A DNA stretch of 50,410 nucleotides from contig NZ_JAHWDF010000018.1 in assembly GCF_019311235.1 (NCBI RefSeq), forward strand, positions 1 to 50,410, written 5' to 3'. The position numbers and the translations under genes were made by a program. The notes under the pieces were generated by a model, which did no database searches, was not told the origin of the DNA, and saw only the letters and a list, made by a program, of their open reading frames with translations. The stretch's first letter is position 1, and each line of letters begins with the position of its first letter. This stretch comes from Mesonia aestuariivivens. GTDB taxonomy: Bacteria > Bacteroidota > Bacteroidia > Flavobacteriales > Flavobacteriaceae. Positions 1-7,135 of this stretch are shown here, piece by piece.

Positions 1-262
1 TAAAAAAGCAGCGAACTCTGTGGTCATACGGGTTCCCTGTGCTACTACATTCCAATCACGCTGAATAATTTGCTTACTTTGTTTGTTGAGCCAGCGTCGT
101 CGCTTTATATGCAAAAACACCTTTTTATCACGAACAGGAAAATCCTGAATTGTTATTTCTTGGTGGAATCCGTGGGCTATGACCAAGTTTGAGGAAAATT
201 CTTTGGGAACCTCTGGTTGCTCTTCAAAATGCAAGTGAAGTATGTCTGCATCTGTTTGATGT
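1..262 (-). pseudogene. ISAon1-type (ISL3 family) transposase N-terminal ORF, remnant
   Basis: The minus strand is open and reads DTHQTDADILHLHF, then EVPKEF, then FPVRDKKVFLHIKRRRWLNK and RDWNVVAQGTRMTTEFAAFL, running off the left edge. This is the helix-turn-helix type N-terminal ORF that accompanies ISAon1-family transposases in Bacteroidota. Its 5' part is missing because the IS66 inverted repeat starts inside the codons for the conserved H-Q-T-x-G/A-D stretch. A related copy with the residues GHQTEGDILHLHFEEKPEVP lies at the other end of the window near 50210-50270, in the same orientation. Inactive fragment. Confidence 0.75.
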
Positions 263-284
263 GTATCCGGCCCACCAACCCCAT
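263..284 (+). repeat. IS66 left terminal inverted repeat
   Basis: GTATCCGGCCCACCAACCCC-type end; pairs with 2630-2651 with three mismatches. It defines the outer boundary of the element next to the 3' end of tnpC. Confidence 0.8.
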
Positions 285-342
285 CTTTTAAGTTTGCATA
301 ATTTTATTTACGGGTTTACTTTCTGGTAAGCTTGATCTAATT

Positions 343-1890
343 CTAAACTTGCTGTAATTTCTTGTATTGCTGTGGGTAGAGATTCCGGATGTCTTTGTGG
401 TTGATGGAGATGATATGCTCCAGGGTATATTTGAGCCACTGATATGGGTTTACCTCGTGTTTTTTGCAGATGGCAAAGAAGGAATAGATTCCTGCGGCTC
501 TTTCTGCTGCTGAATGAGAACCTGCAAAGAGGTAATTCTTTCTACCCAGGGCCAATGGCCTGATGGCATTCTCCACTAAATTATTATCGATCTCCAGAAT
601 ACCATCAAAAAGGATAGGCGCTGAGCCGGTCCCAACGATCCATAGAATACTTAAAGGCTTTTCCGATAGGACTCTTGGGAAGGATCAACTGATGTTTCAT
701 CTGATCGAACATCCATTTTCCAAATTCATTGATAACAGGCAGTGCTTTTTCCAGGCGCAGCGATTTGCGCTGCTGCGGGCTTAAGTCTTGCTCTCGTGCC
801 TGGGCTTCTACCGCATAAAGTTTCTGGATAAAGCTTAGGGCTTTTTCAGCGCGCTCCCTGTCATTATCCTTTGCTTTATCAAATTCCCTTCTGGCGTGGG
901 CCCAGCAGTTCAGGTGGGTAACCCCTTCACGCTTGCGATTGTATCATAAGCGGCATAGCCATCACTTTGAAGGTAGCCTTTAAACCCAGACAATATATGA
1001 TCGGCAGCCTCACGGCTACGCCCGGGCTGATAATCAAAGAGTATGCTGTCATCTATGGGACAATGATGGACCCAATAATAGCCTTGGTGTGTTTTTCCTT
1101 TTTTAGAGGGATCCATCACCTTTATGGATGTTTCATCACTTTGCAAATAGCCTTTGGAGCGAATATCCTCCAGCAGGTGCTGATAAAGGATATCGATGAT
1201 TTTAAGACTTTGCCTGGTCCAGCCTTCCAGGGTGGAAGATGCTATAGGGATCGCTGCCCGTTTAAAGCGTTGAAGCTGCCGGTAGAGCGGAAGGTGGTCC
1301 TGGTACTTATCGACTAAAATCGAAGCCAGAAGTCCGGCTCCCGGGATTCCTTTTTCAATCACCCGCTAGGAAAGTTCCCCGATGATCACTCCTTCTTTAC
1401 TTTTAGGAGCATACTTATAGCGGATATAACGCTTGATATAGTATTTAGCAGGCTCGTATTCCAGTTCATCGGTCACTTCTTTACCGATACAAACCATATC
1501 GGTAATATCCTCTTCAGGAAAGATCTCGATCTCTTTGACCTCAAGATGCTTCGGAAGGGCTATTCTTCCTTTGTGGTTGGAAGTTCTTTTACGCTGTTCA
1601 CTGCGCTTTTCTTTGAACCCGGCTTTTTGTGCTGCTGCCTTTTGGGGTTCCATCGCAAAGGGAAGGCTCATCTGGTTTTTATCCCCTTCGAAGCGTTCTC
1701 TTTTTTGGCCAAAGGCCAGGCGTTTGTAATACTCCACCTGGAATTTCAGGTCAGCAATCTTATGCTCTGCTTTTTCAACTTCTTGTTCCCTTTTAGAAAC
1801 ACTTTTTTCAGCTTTTTCTCTCTTTTTTGTCTCCTTCTTCAACAGGGTCAAAAGCTGATCTTTCGTAAGGTTTTCTAAGGGTTCTTGCAT
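343..1890 (-). pseudogene. tnpC: IS66 family transposase TnpC, three lesions
   Basis: Reading from 1890 downwards, an N-terminal leucine-zipper-like coiled coil and a zinc-finger-like linker lead to GVIIGELS, where an in-frame TAG (1366-1368) interrupts the gene. The same frame continues with RVIEKGIPGAGLL and the DDE catalytic core (QSDETSIKV, SDGYAAYD). A one-base loss in the C run at 922-925 shifts the frame into THLNCWAHARREFDKAK. A second shift near 607-616 restores the frame of the C-terminal part, IDNNLVENAIRPLALGRKNY, which carries the catalytic Glu. The catalytic residues are still present, so decay is recent, but no full-length transposase can be made without recoding at three places. 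Confidence 0.9.
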
Positions 1891-1965
1891 GGGTTAAAGA
1901 TACAAAAACAACCCTATTAAACCTACTGCCAACTCTTGTCTTTACTGATAAAATGTAATTATTTT

Positions 1966-2307
1966 CTAGCGAGAATAGCGCAGTTTCTGAACACTTTTTT
2001 CAACGGTAATACCCTCGATCATCAGCACCAATTGCGGCCAGGTAAAACTGGTCTGACTTTCTTTAATTGCAGGCGGAGTGAAGCTTCCCCGCTCCAGGCG
2101 TTTGTAGTACAAAACAAAGCCGCCCCGCTCCCAGTGCAGCAGCTTGAGATGGGTGCGGTTCCGGTTAAGAAAAACGAACACATCACCGCTGGTGGGCTCC
2201 CTGCCCAGTTCATTTCTTACCAGTCCGCTCAGGCCATTAAATGATTTTCGCATATCACAAGCCTTTCGATAGAAATGATAGGTGTTAGAAGAGCTAAGGC
2301 TAAACAT
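1966..2307 (-). CDS. tnpB: IS66 accessory protein TnpB
   Basis: A 113-residue protein with the hallmark IS66 Orf2 sequence: YHFYRKACDMRKSFNGLSGL near the N terminus, then GDVFVFLNRNRTHLKLL and the W-x-x-x-G-F-V-L-Y-Y-K-R-L-E motif. Length and motifs are normal for the family, so this ORF appears intact. It overlaps the end of tnpA by 8 nt, the usual translational coupling in IS66, and is separated from tnpC by about 75 nt. The TnpB family is needed for transposition although its biochemical activity is poorly defined. Confidence 0.9.
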   Translation of the reverse strand: MFSLSSSNTYHFYRKACDMRKSFNGLSGLVRNELGREPTSGDVFVFLNRNRTHLKLLHWERGGFVLYYKRLERGSFTPPAIKESQTSFTWPQLVLMIEGITVEKSVQKLRYSR

Positions 2308-2581
2308 GCCGTAACTGCACCAGTTTAGCTATAAAATCAGGATCTAATCCGTTCATTCTAAGTTGTACGCCGTTAGGAAAAATAAGTTCCACTTCCTTTG
2401 AAACAGAAGGTCTTGGAGTTATTGTTACAAACCCTGCACTACCGTTCTGACCATATCTTTTCTTCTTCCAGTAATAAAAAGTTGAGGGCACCACGCCTTT
2501 GGCTTTGCAAAAGTCCCTTGCGGTTAAGGAACTGTTGTCAAATTCATCGATCATAGCAAACATTTCTTCTTCTTTACTCAT
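2300..2581 (-). CDS. tnpA: IS66 accessory protein TnpA
   Basis: A 93-residue protein with a predicted helix-turn-helix: the segment SLTARDFCKAKGVVPSTFYYW is the typical TnpA (Orf1) HTH in which a recognition helix ends in a Y-Y-W-K/R motif. The C terminus (VELIFPNGVQLRMNG) is also family-typical. It is the first gene of the element, starting about 70 nt inside the right inverted repeat, and overlaps tnpB by 8 nt. It appears intact. It is probably DNA-binding; the function is taken from family knowledge. Confidence 0.85.
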   Translation of the reverse strand: MSKEEEMFAMIDEFDNSSLTARDFCKAKGVVPSTFYYWKKKRYGQNGSAGFVTITPRPSVSKEVELIFPNGVQLRMNGLDPDFIAKLVQLRHV

Positions 2582-2629
2582 GATAACTATTTTTGAGCAA
2601 AGCTAAATGCAGTATATGTATTTAACAAT

Positions 2630-2651
2630 ATGGGGTTCGTGGGATGGATAC
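2630..2651 (-). repeat. IS66 right terminal inverted repeat
   Basis: The reverse complement begins GTATCCATCCCACGAACCCC and matches the left end at 19 of 22 positions. It lies upstream of tnpA. Confidence 0.8.
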
Positions 2652-2659
2652 TTTGTTAG

Positions 2660-2846
2660 CAATACTGACTACTACAATAGTAACCGTTGCACAAGTCTAA
2701 ATTTCTAAGAAAAGAGGGTTATTCTGATTTTTATGAATAGTTAAATTTTTGATTTATAAGGGTATGGTGTTATTGAAGTCTACTATTAATTTTAAATTTG
2801 ATTAAGAAAGAGGTTGTGCAACAGGCACAATAGTAGTCAGTATTTT
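2660..2846. repeat. Small palindromic element (MITE-like) or IS end remnant
   Basis: Two imperfect inverted arms, about 2660-2694 and 2813-2846, share AATACTGACTACTA at the outer side and GTTGCACAA at the inner side, and enclose about 120 nt of AT-rich sequence without a credible ORF. The element directly abuts the IS66 right end (8 nt away) and the beheaded gene that follows. It is most likely a non-autonomous element or the fused ends of a deleted IS; no family is recognised. Confidence 0.5.
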
Positions 2847-2847
2847 T

Positions 2848-3372
2848 ATTTATAATGTTTTTACAATTTCAAAAACTGACTCCTCAAAAGAAGAAATAAC
2901 TAAAAATAGTCAAACTGAAAAAATAGAAAACGAATCTGATTCAGAACCCAAAATTGAACTAAGAACAGGCGAAAAAAAAGTAAATTCTGAAAACCGAATT
3001 ACAGTTGCTGATACAATCACGAATTGGCAATTTTATAAAGATTCAGAGCTGTTGTTTAAAAGCAATATGTTCGACTCAAACCGATTTACAGCGGAAATCA
3101 AAACTTCTGAAAATTACGAATATCTGATTTTAAATATGTTTTACGACTTCAATAACGAAATAATGAAACGGAAAATCGACTTGGTTTATAAAGACAAAAT
3201 CTTCGCAACTTTTACGGACGAGAATAGAAGTCATTCACCTTTTCGTATTCGAAAACAAGAAATAGATAAAATAATAAGTGCAAACGTTGGAAAAGAAATT
3301 TTTATAAATTATACCGACCGAATTAATGAAAACGGAATGACAGTCGGAATTTTAAAATTTTCGGACGAATAA
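2848..3372 (+). pseudogene. 5'-truncated hypothetical gene
   Basis: The frame ending at the TAA at 3370-3372 is open upstream as far as the palindromic element and reads IYNVFTISKTDSSKEEITK, then a charged Lys/Glu/Asp/Ser-rich stretch, then a compact domain (FNNEIMKRKIDLVYKDKI, ending VGILKFSDE). The start of the frame looks like the tail of a membrane anchor or signal sequence, so the natural N terminus was probably lost where the palindrome inserted. A TTG at 3052 would give only 106 residues and is unlikely to be the original start. Family not recognised. A group II intron remnant lies just 12 nt after the stop. Confidence 0.5.
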
Positions 3373-3384
3373 AAACGCAAGGTA

Positions 3385-4043
3385 ATCGAGTAGACGGCTC
3401 CGCCAGTAACTGACGGAGTGCGCCTCTCACACCACCGTACATACGGGTCTCGTATACGGCGGTTCATAATCCATCTTTTCACTCGCTCTTTACACCAATT
3501 GAAACTATTTCGTACTTTATGAATAGGCTACAGATTTTCTTGGGATTCGCTCACCCAATGAATGAAAAACAATGTTCCTATTCTAATTTCCGAAAGGATT
3601 ATGTTCAGTCCTTTCCCATTTGTGAGACCTATGCAGTTTGCTGCACCTCGTTCCCTATGGGTACTATGACCTCTGCTGACTTCTCAACCTAGCCATCTCG
3701 TGGCTGTGGAGACCTCCCAAGGTAAGGACATCTTCTTTCCCCTGATTCCTGCCGGATCTACTACTTCGGTATTCATTTCCAAAGAAACGTTTAGGACATC
3801 ACAATGATGTGCTTGCTCATCCAACCTTATAGCCTCTTATCCGGTTCCTGTTCGTCAGTACCAGGGTTTGTAGTCCCGATTCCTTCACTTCCCGCCTCAC
3901 GACAGACAAGCTTGCGGCTTACTAATGGTTCAAAGAGCCTGTCCTGAGCCTAGTCGAAGGGTTACCCCTGCCCATAAGGGACTTGCACCCTATAGATTAA
4001 TATCATATCTTAGATATGATAAAGATGCCCATGCTGGGCACAC
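3385..4043 (-). mobile_element. Group II intron remnant lacking its reverse transcriptase ORF
   Basis: On the minus strand the segment begins GTGTGCCCAGCATGGGC (4043 down), a GUGYG group II 5' end, followed by CTATAGGGTGCAAGTCCC near 3990. Further on, GAAGTCAGCAGAGGTCATAG (around 3680) is the kind of sequence seen just upstream of intron-encoded reverse transcriptases. Near the 3' end come a domain V-like hairpin (GCCGTATACGAGACC / CGTATGTACGG, about 3465-3425), a domain VI-like stem (CTCCGTCAG / CTGGCGGAG) and a terminal CTACTCGAT. Full introns are about 2-2.5 kb with a ~1.3-1.8 kb RT gene in domain IV; here only about 0.66 kb remains and no RT fragment is readable. Its GC content is clearly higher than that of its surroundings, which supports a foreign origin. 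Confidence 0.72.
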
Positions 4044-4106
4044 ACAACTTATGTATCTCATAGCCAATGGGTTGCTTAAAAAAAGTTAAGGTATATTTGG
4101 AAAGTC

Positions 4107-4169
4107 GCCAAATTTTTAAATTTTACTATTTCCAAAAAAAAGATAAATAGTAAAATTTAAAAATCTGGC
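4107..4169. repeat. Near-perfect 25-bp inverted repeat
   Basis: The arms 4107-4131 and 4145-4169 match at 24 of 25 positions (GCC-A/G-A, then ATTTTTAAATTTTACTATTT) around a 13-nt purine-rich loop. The stem is too AT-rich and lacks a U tract for a convincing terminator. It may be a folded recombination site or a dispersed intergenic repeat. Confidence 0.6.
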
Positions 4170-4527
4170 TTGTGCTTAATCCGAAAATAATCGCTAATTT
4201 ACACGATAAGAGCCACATACAAACACTTTAACTAAAATACGAAACAAAAATCAGCGAGTTAAATTGCAACTTTTGTTTTTACTCATAATTTATTTCAAAT
4301 CTGCAAATTAAGGCTTCTTTAAAATTTTGACGGAAAAACTTACTCAAAACGCAAAACAGAAACAGATTAAATTGACTGAAAATCTTTGCGCAGAGAAATT
4401 AAAAATTAAATAAAAAAATTAGAACTCGGCAGATTTAAACTTACTCGGATCGATAAATTGGAATGGATAAAATGTTTTGGATAAAAAATGCTCAGCACTA
4501 CATAAACTGGCTATTTTAAATTTTTCA
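4170..4527. other. AT-rich non-coding stretch
   Basis: No ORF, RNA or clear repeat seen on either strand. It probably belongs to the same decayed accessory segment as the preceding hairpin. Confidence 0.5.
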
Positions 4528-4564
4528 TAAAAAAGCATCTCTTTGTAATTAAGAGATGCTTTTA
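4528..4564 (-). terminator. Rho-independent terminator after the aldehyde dehydrogenase gene
   Basis: The stem AAAGCATCTCTT / AAGAGATGCTTT with a short loop is flanked by A and T runs and lies about 20 nt beyond the stop codon. Confidence 0.8.
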
Positions 4565-4584
4565 TCTTCAAATGTGATATTAAA

Positions 4585-5967
4585 TTAGCTATTCAAAGCC
4601 ATAATTGCTTTAGCATTCACAAATTCTTTCATTCCGAAGCCTCCGTGTTCTCTACCATAACCTGAGTCTTTGATTCCTCCAAATGGCATATTTGGTTGTG
4701 CTACTCCGAATGAATTGATAAATACCATTCCTGTATCAAAATGATTTTTAGCTAAATTAAAAGCTTTCTTTTCATCTTTAGTGAAAATTCCTCCACCTAA
4801 TCCAAACTTACTGTTATTGGCAATTTTAAAAGCATCTTCTTGGTCTTTAGCTTTGATTAAAGAAGCTACAGGACCAAATAATTCATCATCATAAGCAGGC
4901 ATTCCAGGTTTTAAATTATCTAAAACAGTTGCTGGATAATAAAATCCTTTTTGTTTAGGTATTTCTCCACCGCATAAAACTTTAGCTCCTTTTTCTACAC
5001 TTTTAGTTACTTGGTTATGAAGCTCATTTCTTAAATCTTCACGAGCCATTGGTCCGATTTTAGCTTCACTCCCTGTAGGATCTCCAAAAGTGATTTTTTT
5101 CATTTCTTTTACATATGCTTCTTTAAAATCGTCGTAGATTTCACTTTCAACAATAAATCGTTTTGCAGCCACACAGGTTTCACCGTTATTATAAGTTCTT
5201 CCCTGTACACAATATTTAACAGCCTCATTTAAATCTGCATCTTTTAAAACAATGTAAGCATCATTAGATCCTAATTCTAATACTGTTTTCTTTAATTTTT
5301 TTGCCGCTTTTTCTGCAATAATTCTCCCCGCTTTAGGGCTTCCTGTTAAGGTTACACCTCTTACCAAATCATGATCTATAATAGCATCTGATTGATTGTG
5401 GTCTATAAGTAAAACTTTAAATAAGTTTTCTGGTAAATCTGATTCTTTTAATATTTTCTCTATAAGCAAGCCACTCCCTGTAACATTTTCTGCATGTTTC
5501 AATAACACACCATTACCTGTCATTAAATTAGCAATTGCGTAACGTATAACTTGATAGGTAGGAAAATTCCAAGGTTGTATACCGTAAATAACTCCTAAAG
5601 GTGAATAGGCTATTAACCCTTTTCCTCCATTAGGTAATACTCGTTCTTCATCTTTTAATTCTTCTGGACCAATTTTAGCGGTATGTTCACAAATAGCAAT
5701 ACATAAATCTATTTCTTGTTCACTTTGTTTTATTAATTTACCCATTTCTTGAGTCATTAATTTAACAAGTTCATCTTTATGTTTTTTTAAAGATTTACCA
5801 ATAGATTGTATTACTTTTGCTCTATCTTCTAAAGAAACGTGTCTCCAAGATTTAAATGCATTATGGCATTCTTCAACAGATTTAATAGCCTTCTCTGTAG
5901 ACATTAATTCATAAGAATTAATTATTTCTTCTGTAGCAGGATTAATCGTTTTAATTTGATCTGACAT
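4585..5967 (-). CDS. Aldehyde dehydrogenase, succinate-semialdehyde dehydrogenase type
   Basis: 460 residues of the NAD(P)-dependent aldehyde dehydrogenase superfamily. Visible landmarks are the oxyanion Asn in QPWNFP (N134), the cofactor-contacting Lys157 in LLKHAEN, the general base Glu231 in LELGSNDAYIV and the catalytic Cys265 in NNGETCVAAKRF. The C-terminal PFGGIKDSGYGREHG is also conserved. The short length without an N-terminal extension and the overall pattern fit the GabD/Sad-like group, which oxidises succinate semialdehyde to succinate, but substrate choice cannot be proven here. It is a single-gene unit, divergent from the signalling operon across about 200 nt, with its own terminator downstream. 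Confidence 0.88.
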   Translation of the reverse strand: MSDQIKTINPATEEIINSYELMSTEKAIKSVEECHNAFKSWRHVSLEDRAKVIQSIGKSLKKHKDELVKLMTQEMGKLIKQSEQEIDLCIAICEHTAKIGPEELKDEERVLPNGGKGLIAYSPLGVIYGIQPWNFPTYQVIRYAIANLMTGNGVLLKHAENVTGSGLLIEKILKESDLPENLFKVLLIDHNQSDAIIDHDLVRGVTLTGSPKAGRIIAEKAAKKLKKTVLELGSNDAYIVLKDADLNEAVKYCVQGRTYNNGETCVAAKRFIVESEIYDDFKEAYVKEMKKITFGDPTGSEAKIGPMAREDLRNELHNQVTKSVEKGAKVLCGGEIPKQKGFYYPATVLDNLKPGMPAYDDELFGPVASLIKAKDQEDAFKIANNSKFGLGGGIFTKDEKKAFNLAKNHFDTGMVFINSFGVAQPNMPFGGIKDSGYGREHGGFGMKEFVNAKAIMALNS

Positions 5968-6055
5968 AACTTTTTTTTGTAAAATTAGTCAACATAAATC
6001 CAAGTATTCCTAATATTATGTTAGGTAACATTTTTTTTGGTTTTTATGTTAAAAA

Positions 6056-6145
6056 CCATTCAACGACAATTAAAATCGATTGATCGAATATAAAGCTGGC
6101 TTAAACGATTAATAGAAATTTTATACTAATAATTATTCATATTTG
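6056..6145 (+). promoter_or_regulatory. LytTR-like box array and -7 element of the NO-sensing operon
   Basis: Three boxes occur at exact 21-bp spacing: CCATTCAACGA (6056), CGATTGATCGA (6077) and GGCTTAAACGA (6098). A -7-like CATATTTG (6138-6145) starts 32 nt after the core C of the last box. Because the regulator encoded at the end of this operon is a LytTR protein, autoregulation is the simplest reading. Confidence 0.6.
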
Positions 6146-6168
6146 TTATAGAAATTAATCTCACTAAA

Positions 6169-6582
6169 ATGACAAATAAACTTAGAATATTACTTATAGA
6201 AGATGATATGATTGAAGTAATGAAACTCAATCGTACCATATCTTCATCTCAACTTCCACACGATGTTATTGAGGTTAAAAATGGAGAAGAAGCTTTAGAG
6301 TTTTTAAAAAGTAATCAGTCCCTACCAGACATTATTCTTTTAGACCTTAACATGCCTAAAATGAATGGCATAGAGTTTTTAAATATATTAAAGAAAGATG
6401 AAATTTTAAGATATTTACCCACTATAATTTTAACAACGTCTGCCAACCAACGAGATATTTTAGCGTGTTATGAAGCAGGAATTGCAGGTTACATTATTAA
6501 GCCTCTTAAATATGAAGACTATGTGGTAAAACTTAAATCACTTTTAGATTACTGGTGTTTAAATGAATTAATTAAAGGTTAA
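6169..6582 (+). CDS. REC-only (CheY-like) response regulator
   Basis: 137 residues consisting of one receiver domain. The acidic pocket is EDD near the start (E11-D13), the phosphoacceptor is Asp59 in IILLDLNMPKMNG, the conserved Thr/Ser region is ILTTSA and the Lys is in YIIKPL. There is no output domain, so it probably acts as a phosphate shuttle or by protein contact. It is the first gene of a seven-gene operon with intergenic gaps of 5 nt or less or overlaps. The H-NOX gene begins 4 nt after its stop. An upstream array of LytTR-like boxes suggests control by the regulator at the operon's end. A related REC-only protein occurs at 47689. Confidence 0.92.
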   Translation: MTNKLRILLIEDDMIEVMKLNRTISSSQLPHDVIEVKNGEEALEFLKSNQSLPDIILLDLNMPKMNGIEFLNILKKDEILRYLPTIILTTSANQRDILACYEAGIAGYIIKPLKYEDYVVKLKSLLDYWCLNELIKG

Positions 6583-6586
6583 TAAG

Positions 6587-7135
6587 ATGAAAGGAATTGT
6601 TTTTACAGAGTTTTTAGAAATGGTCGAAGATAAGTTTGGATTAGAAACGCTAGATTATATCATCACAAATTCAGAACTAGAATCTGAAGGAAGTTATACC
6701 GCTGTGGGAACTTACGATTTTTTTGAAATGCAACAACTCTTAACACATTTAAGTGAAGTTTCTAAAATACCAGTAAATGATCTTATCTATACTTATGGTT
6801 TGTTTTTCTTTAAAACCCTAACTACCCACCACTCAGATATATTTAATTATTATACATCTCCTTTAGATTTAGTTGCATCAATAGAAAACCATATTCACGT
6901 ACAGGTTAGAAAAATATATCCAGATGCAGAACTGCCTAGCTTTACTGTAAAAAAAGAAAATGACCATGAATTATCACTTTTATATAGCTCTGAAAGAGCC
7001 ATGTTCATGTTTGCGAAAGCATTAATGGAAAAAACATTTGAATATTACAAAGAAAATGTCGAAATTAAATACGAATTAATGAATGAACAAGGAACCCAAG
7101 TCAAGTTCTTAATCAAATCGTATGGACCTAATTAA
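6587..7135 (+). CDS. H-NOX heme nitric-oxide-binding sensor
   Basis: 182 residues matching the full-length stand-alone H-NOX (HNOB) domain. The start MKGIVFTEFLEMVEDKFG is typical. The proximal heme ligand is most likely His104 in ENHIHVQVRKIYPDAELP, and the heme-propionate clamp YxSxR is visible as Y133-S-S135-E-R137. Bacterial H-NOX proteins of facultative aerobes bind NO at ferrous heme and control a partner kinase or cyclase in trans. Here the stop overlaps the start of a multi-PAS histidine kinase by 14 nt, which strongly predicts that kinase as partner. No distal-pocket Tyr is evident by eye, which would fit NO rather than O2 binding, but this is not certain without a structural alignment. 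Confidence 0.92.
   Translation: MKGIVFTEFLEMVEDKFGLETLDYIITNSELESEGSYTAVGTYDFFEMQQLLTHLSEVSKIPVNDLIYTYGLFFFKTLTTHHSDIFNYYTSPLDLVASIENHIHVQVRKIYPDAELPSFTVKKENDHELSLLYSSERAMFMFAKALMEKTFEYYKENVEIKYELMNEQGTQVKFLIKSYGPN

Larger units (their letters stand above)
263..2651 (-). mobile_element. IS66-family insertion sequence, degenerate
   Basis: About 2.39 kb bounded by 22-bp imperfect terminal inverted repeats (263-284 and 2630-2651, 19 of 22 matching, outer end GTATCC) and containing the tnpA-tnpB-tnpC gene order of IS66 on the minus strand. The left end sits inside an ISAon1-type remnant. IS66 usually makes 8-bp target duplications, but the flanks TTTGATGT (255-262) and TTTGTTAG (2652-2659) match only in their first four bases. 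The right flank is not the continuation of the interrupted ISAon1 gene, so the locus has been rearranged after insertion. tnpC is broken, so the copy is probably immobile on its own. Confidence 0.88.

Noticed and set aside
563-1878. Several plus-strand ORFs opposite the IS66 tnpC
   Set aside because: They are reverse-strand shadows of a recognisable transposase; their translations have no family features.
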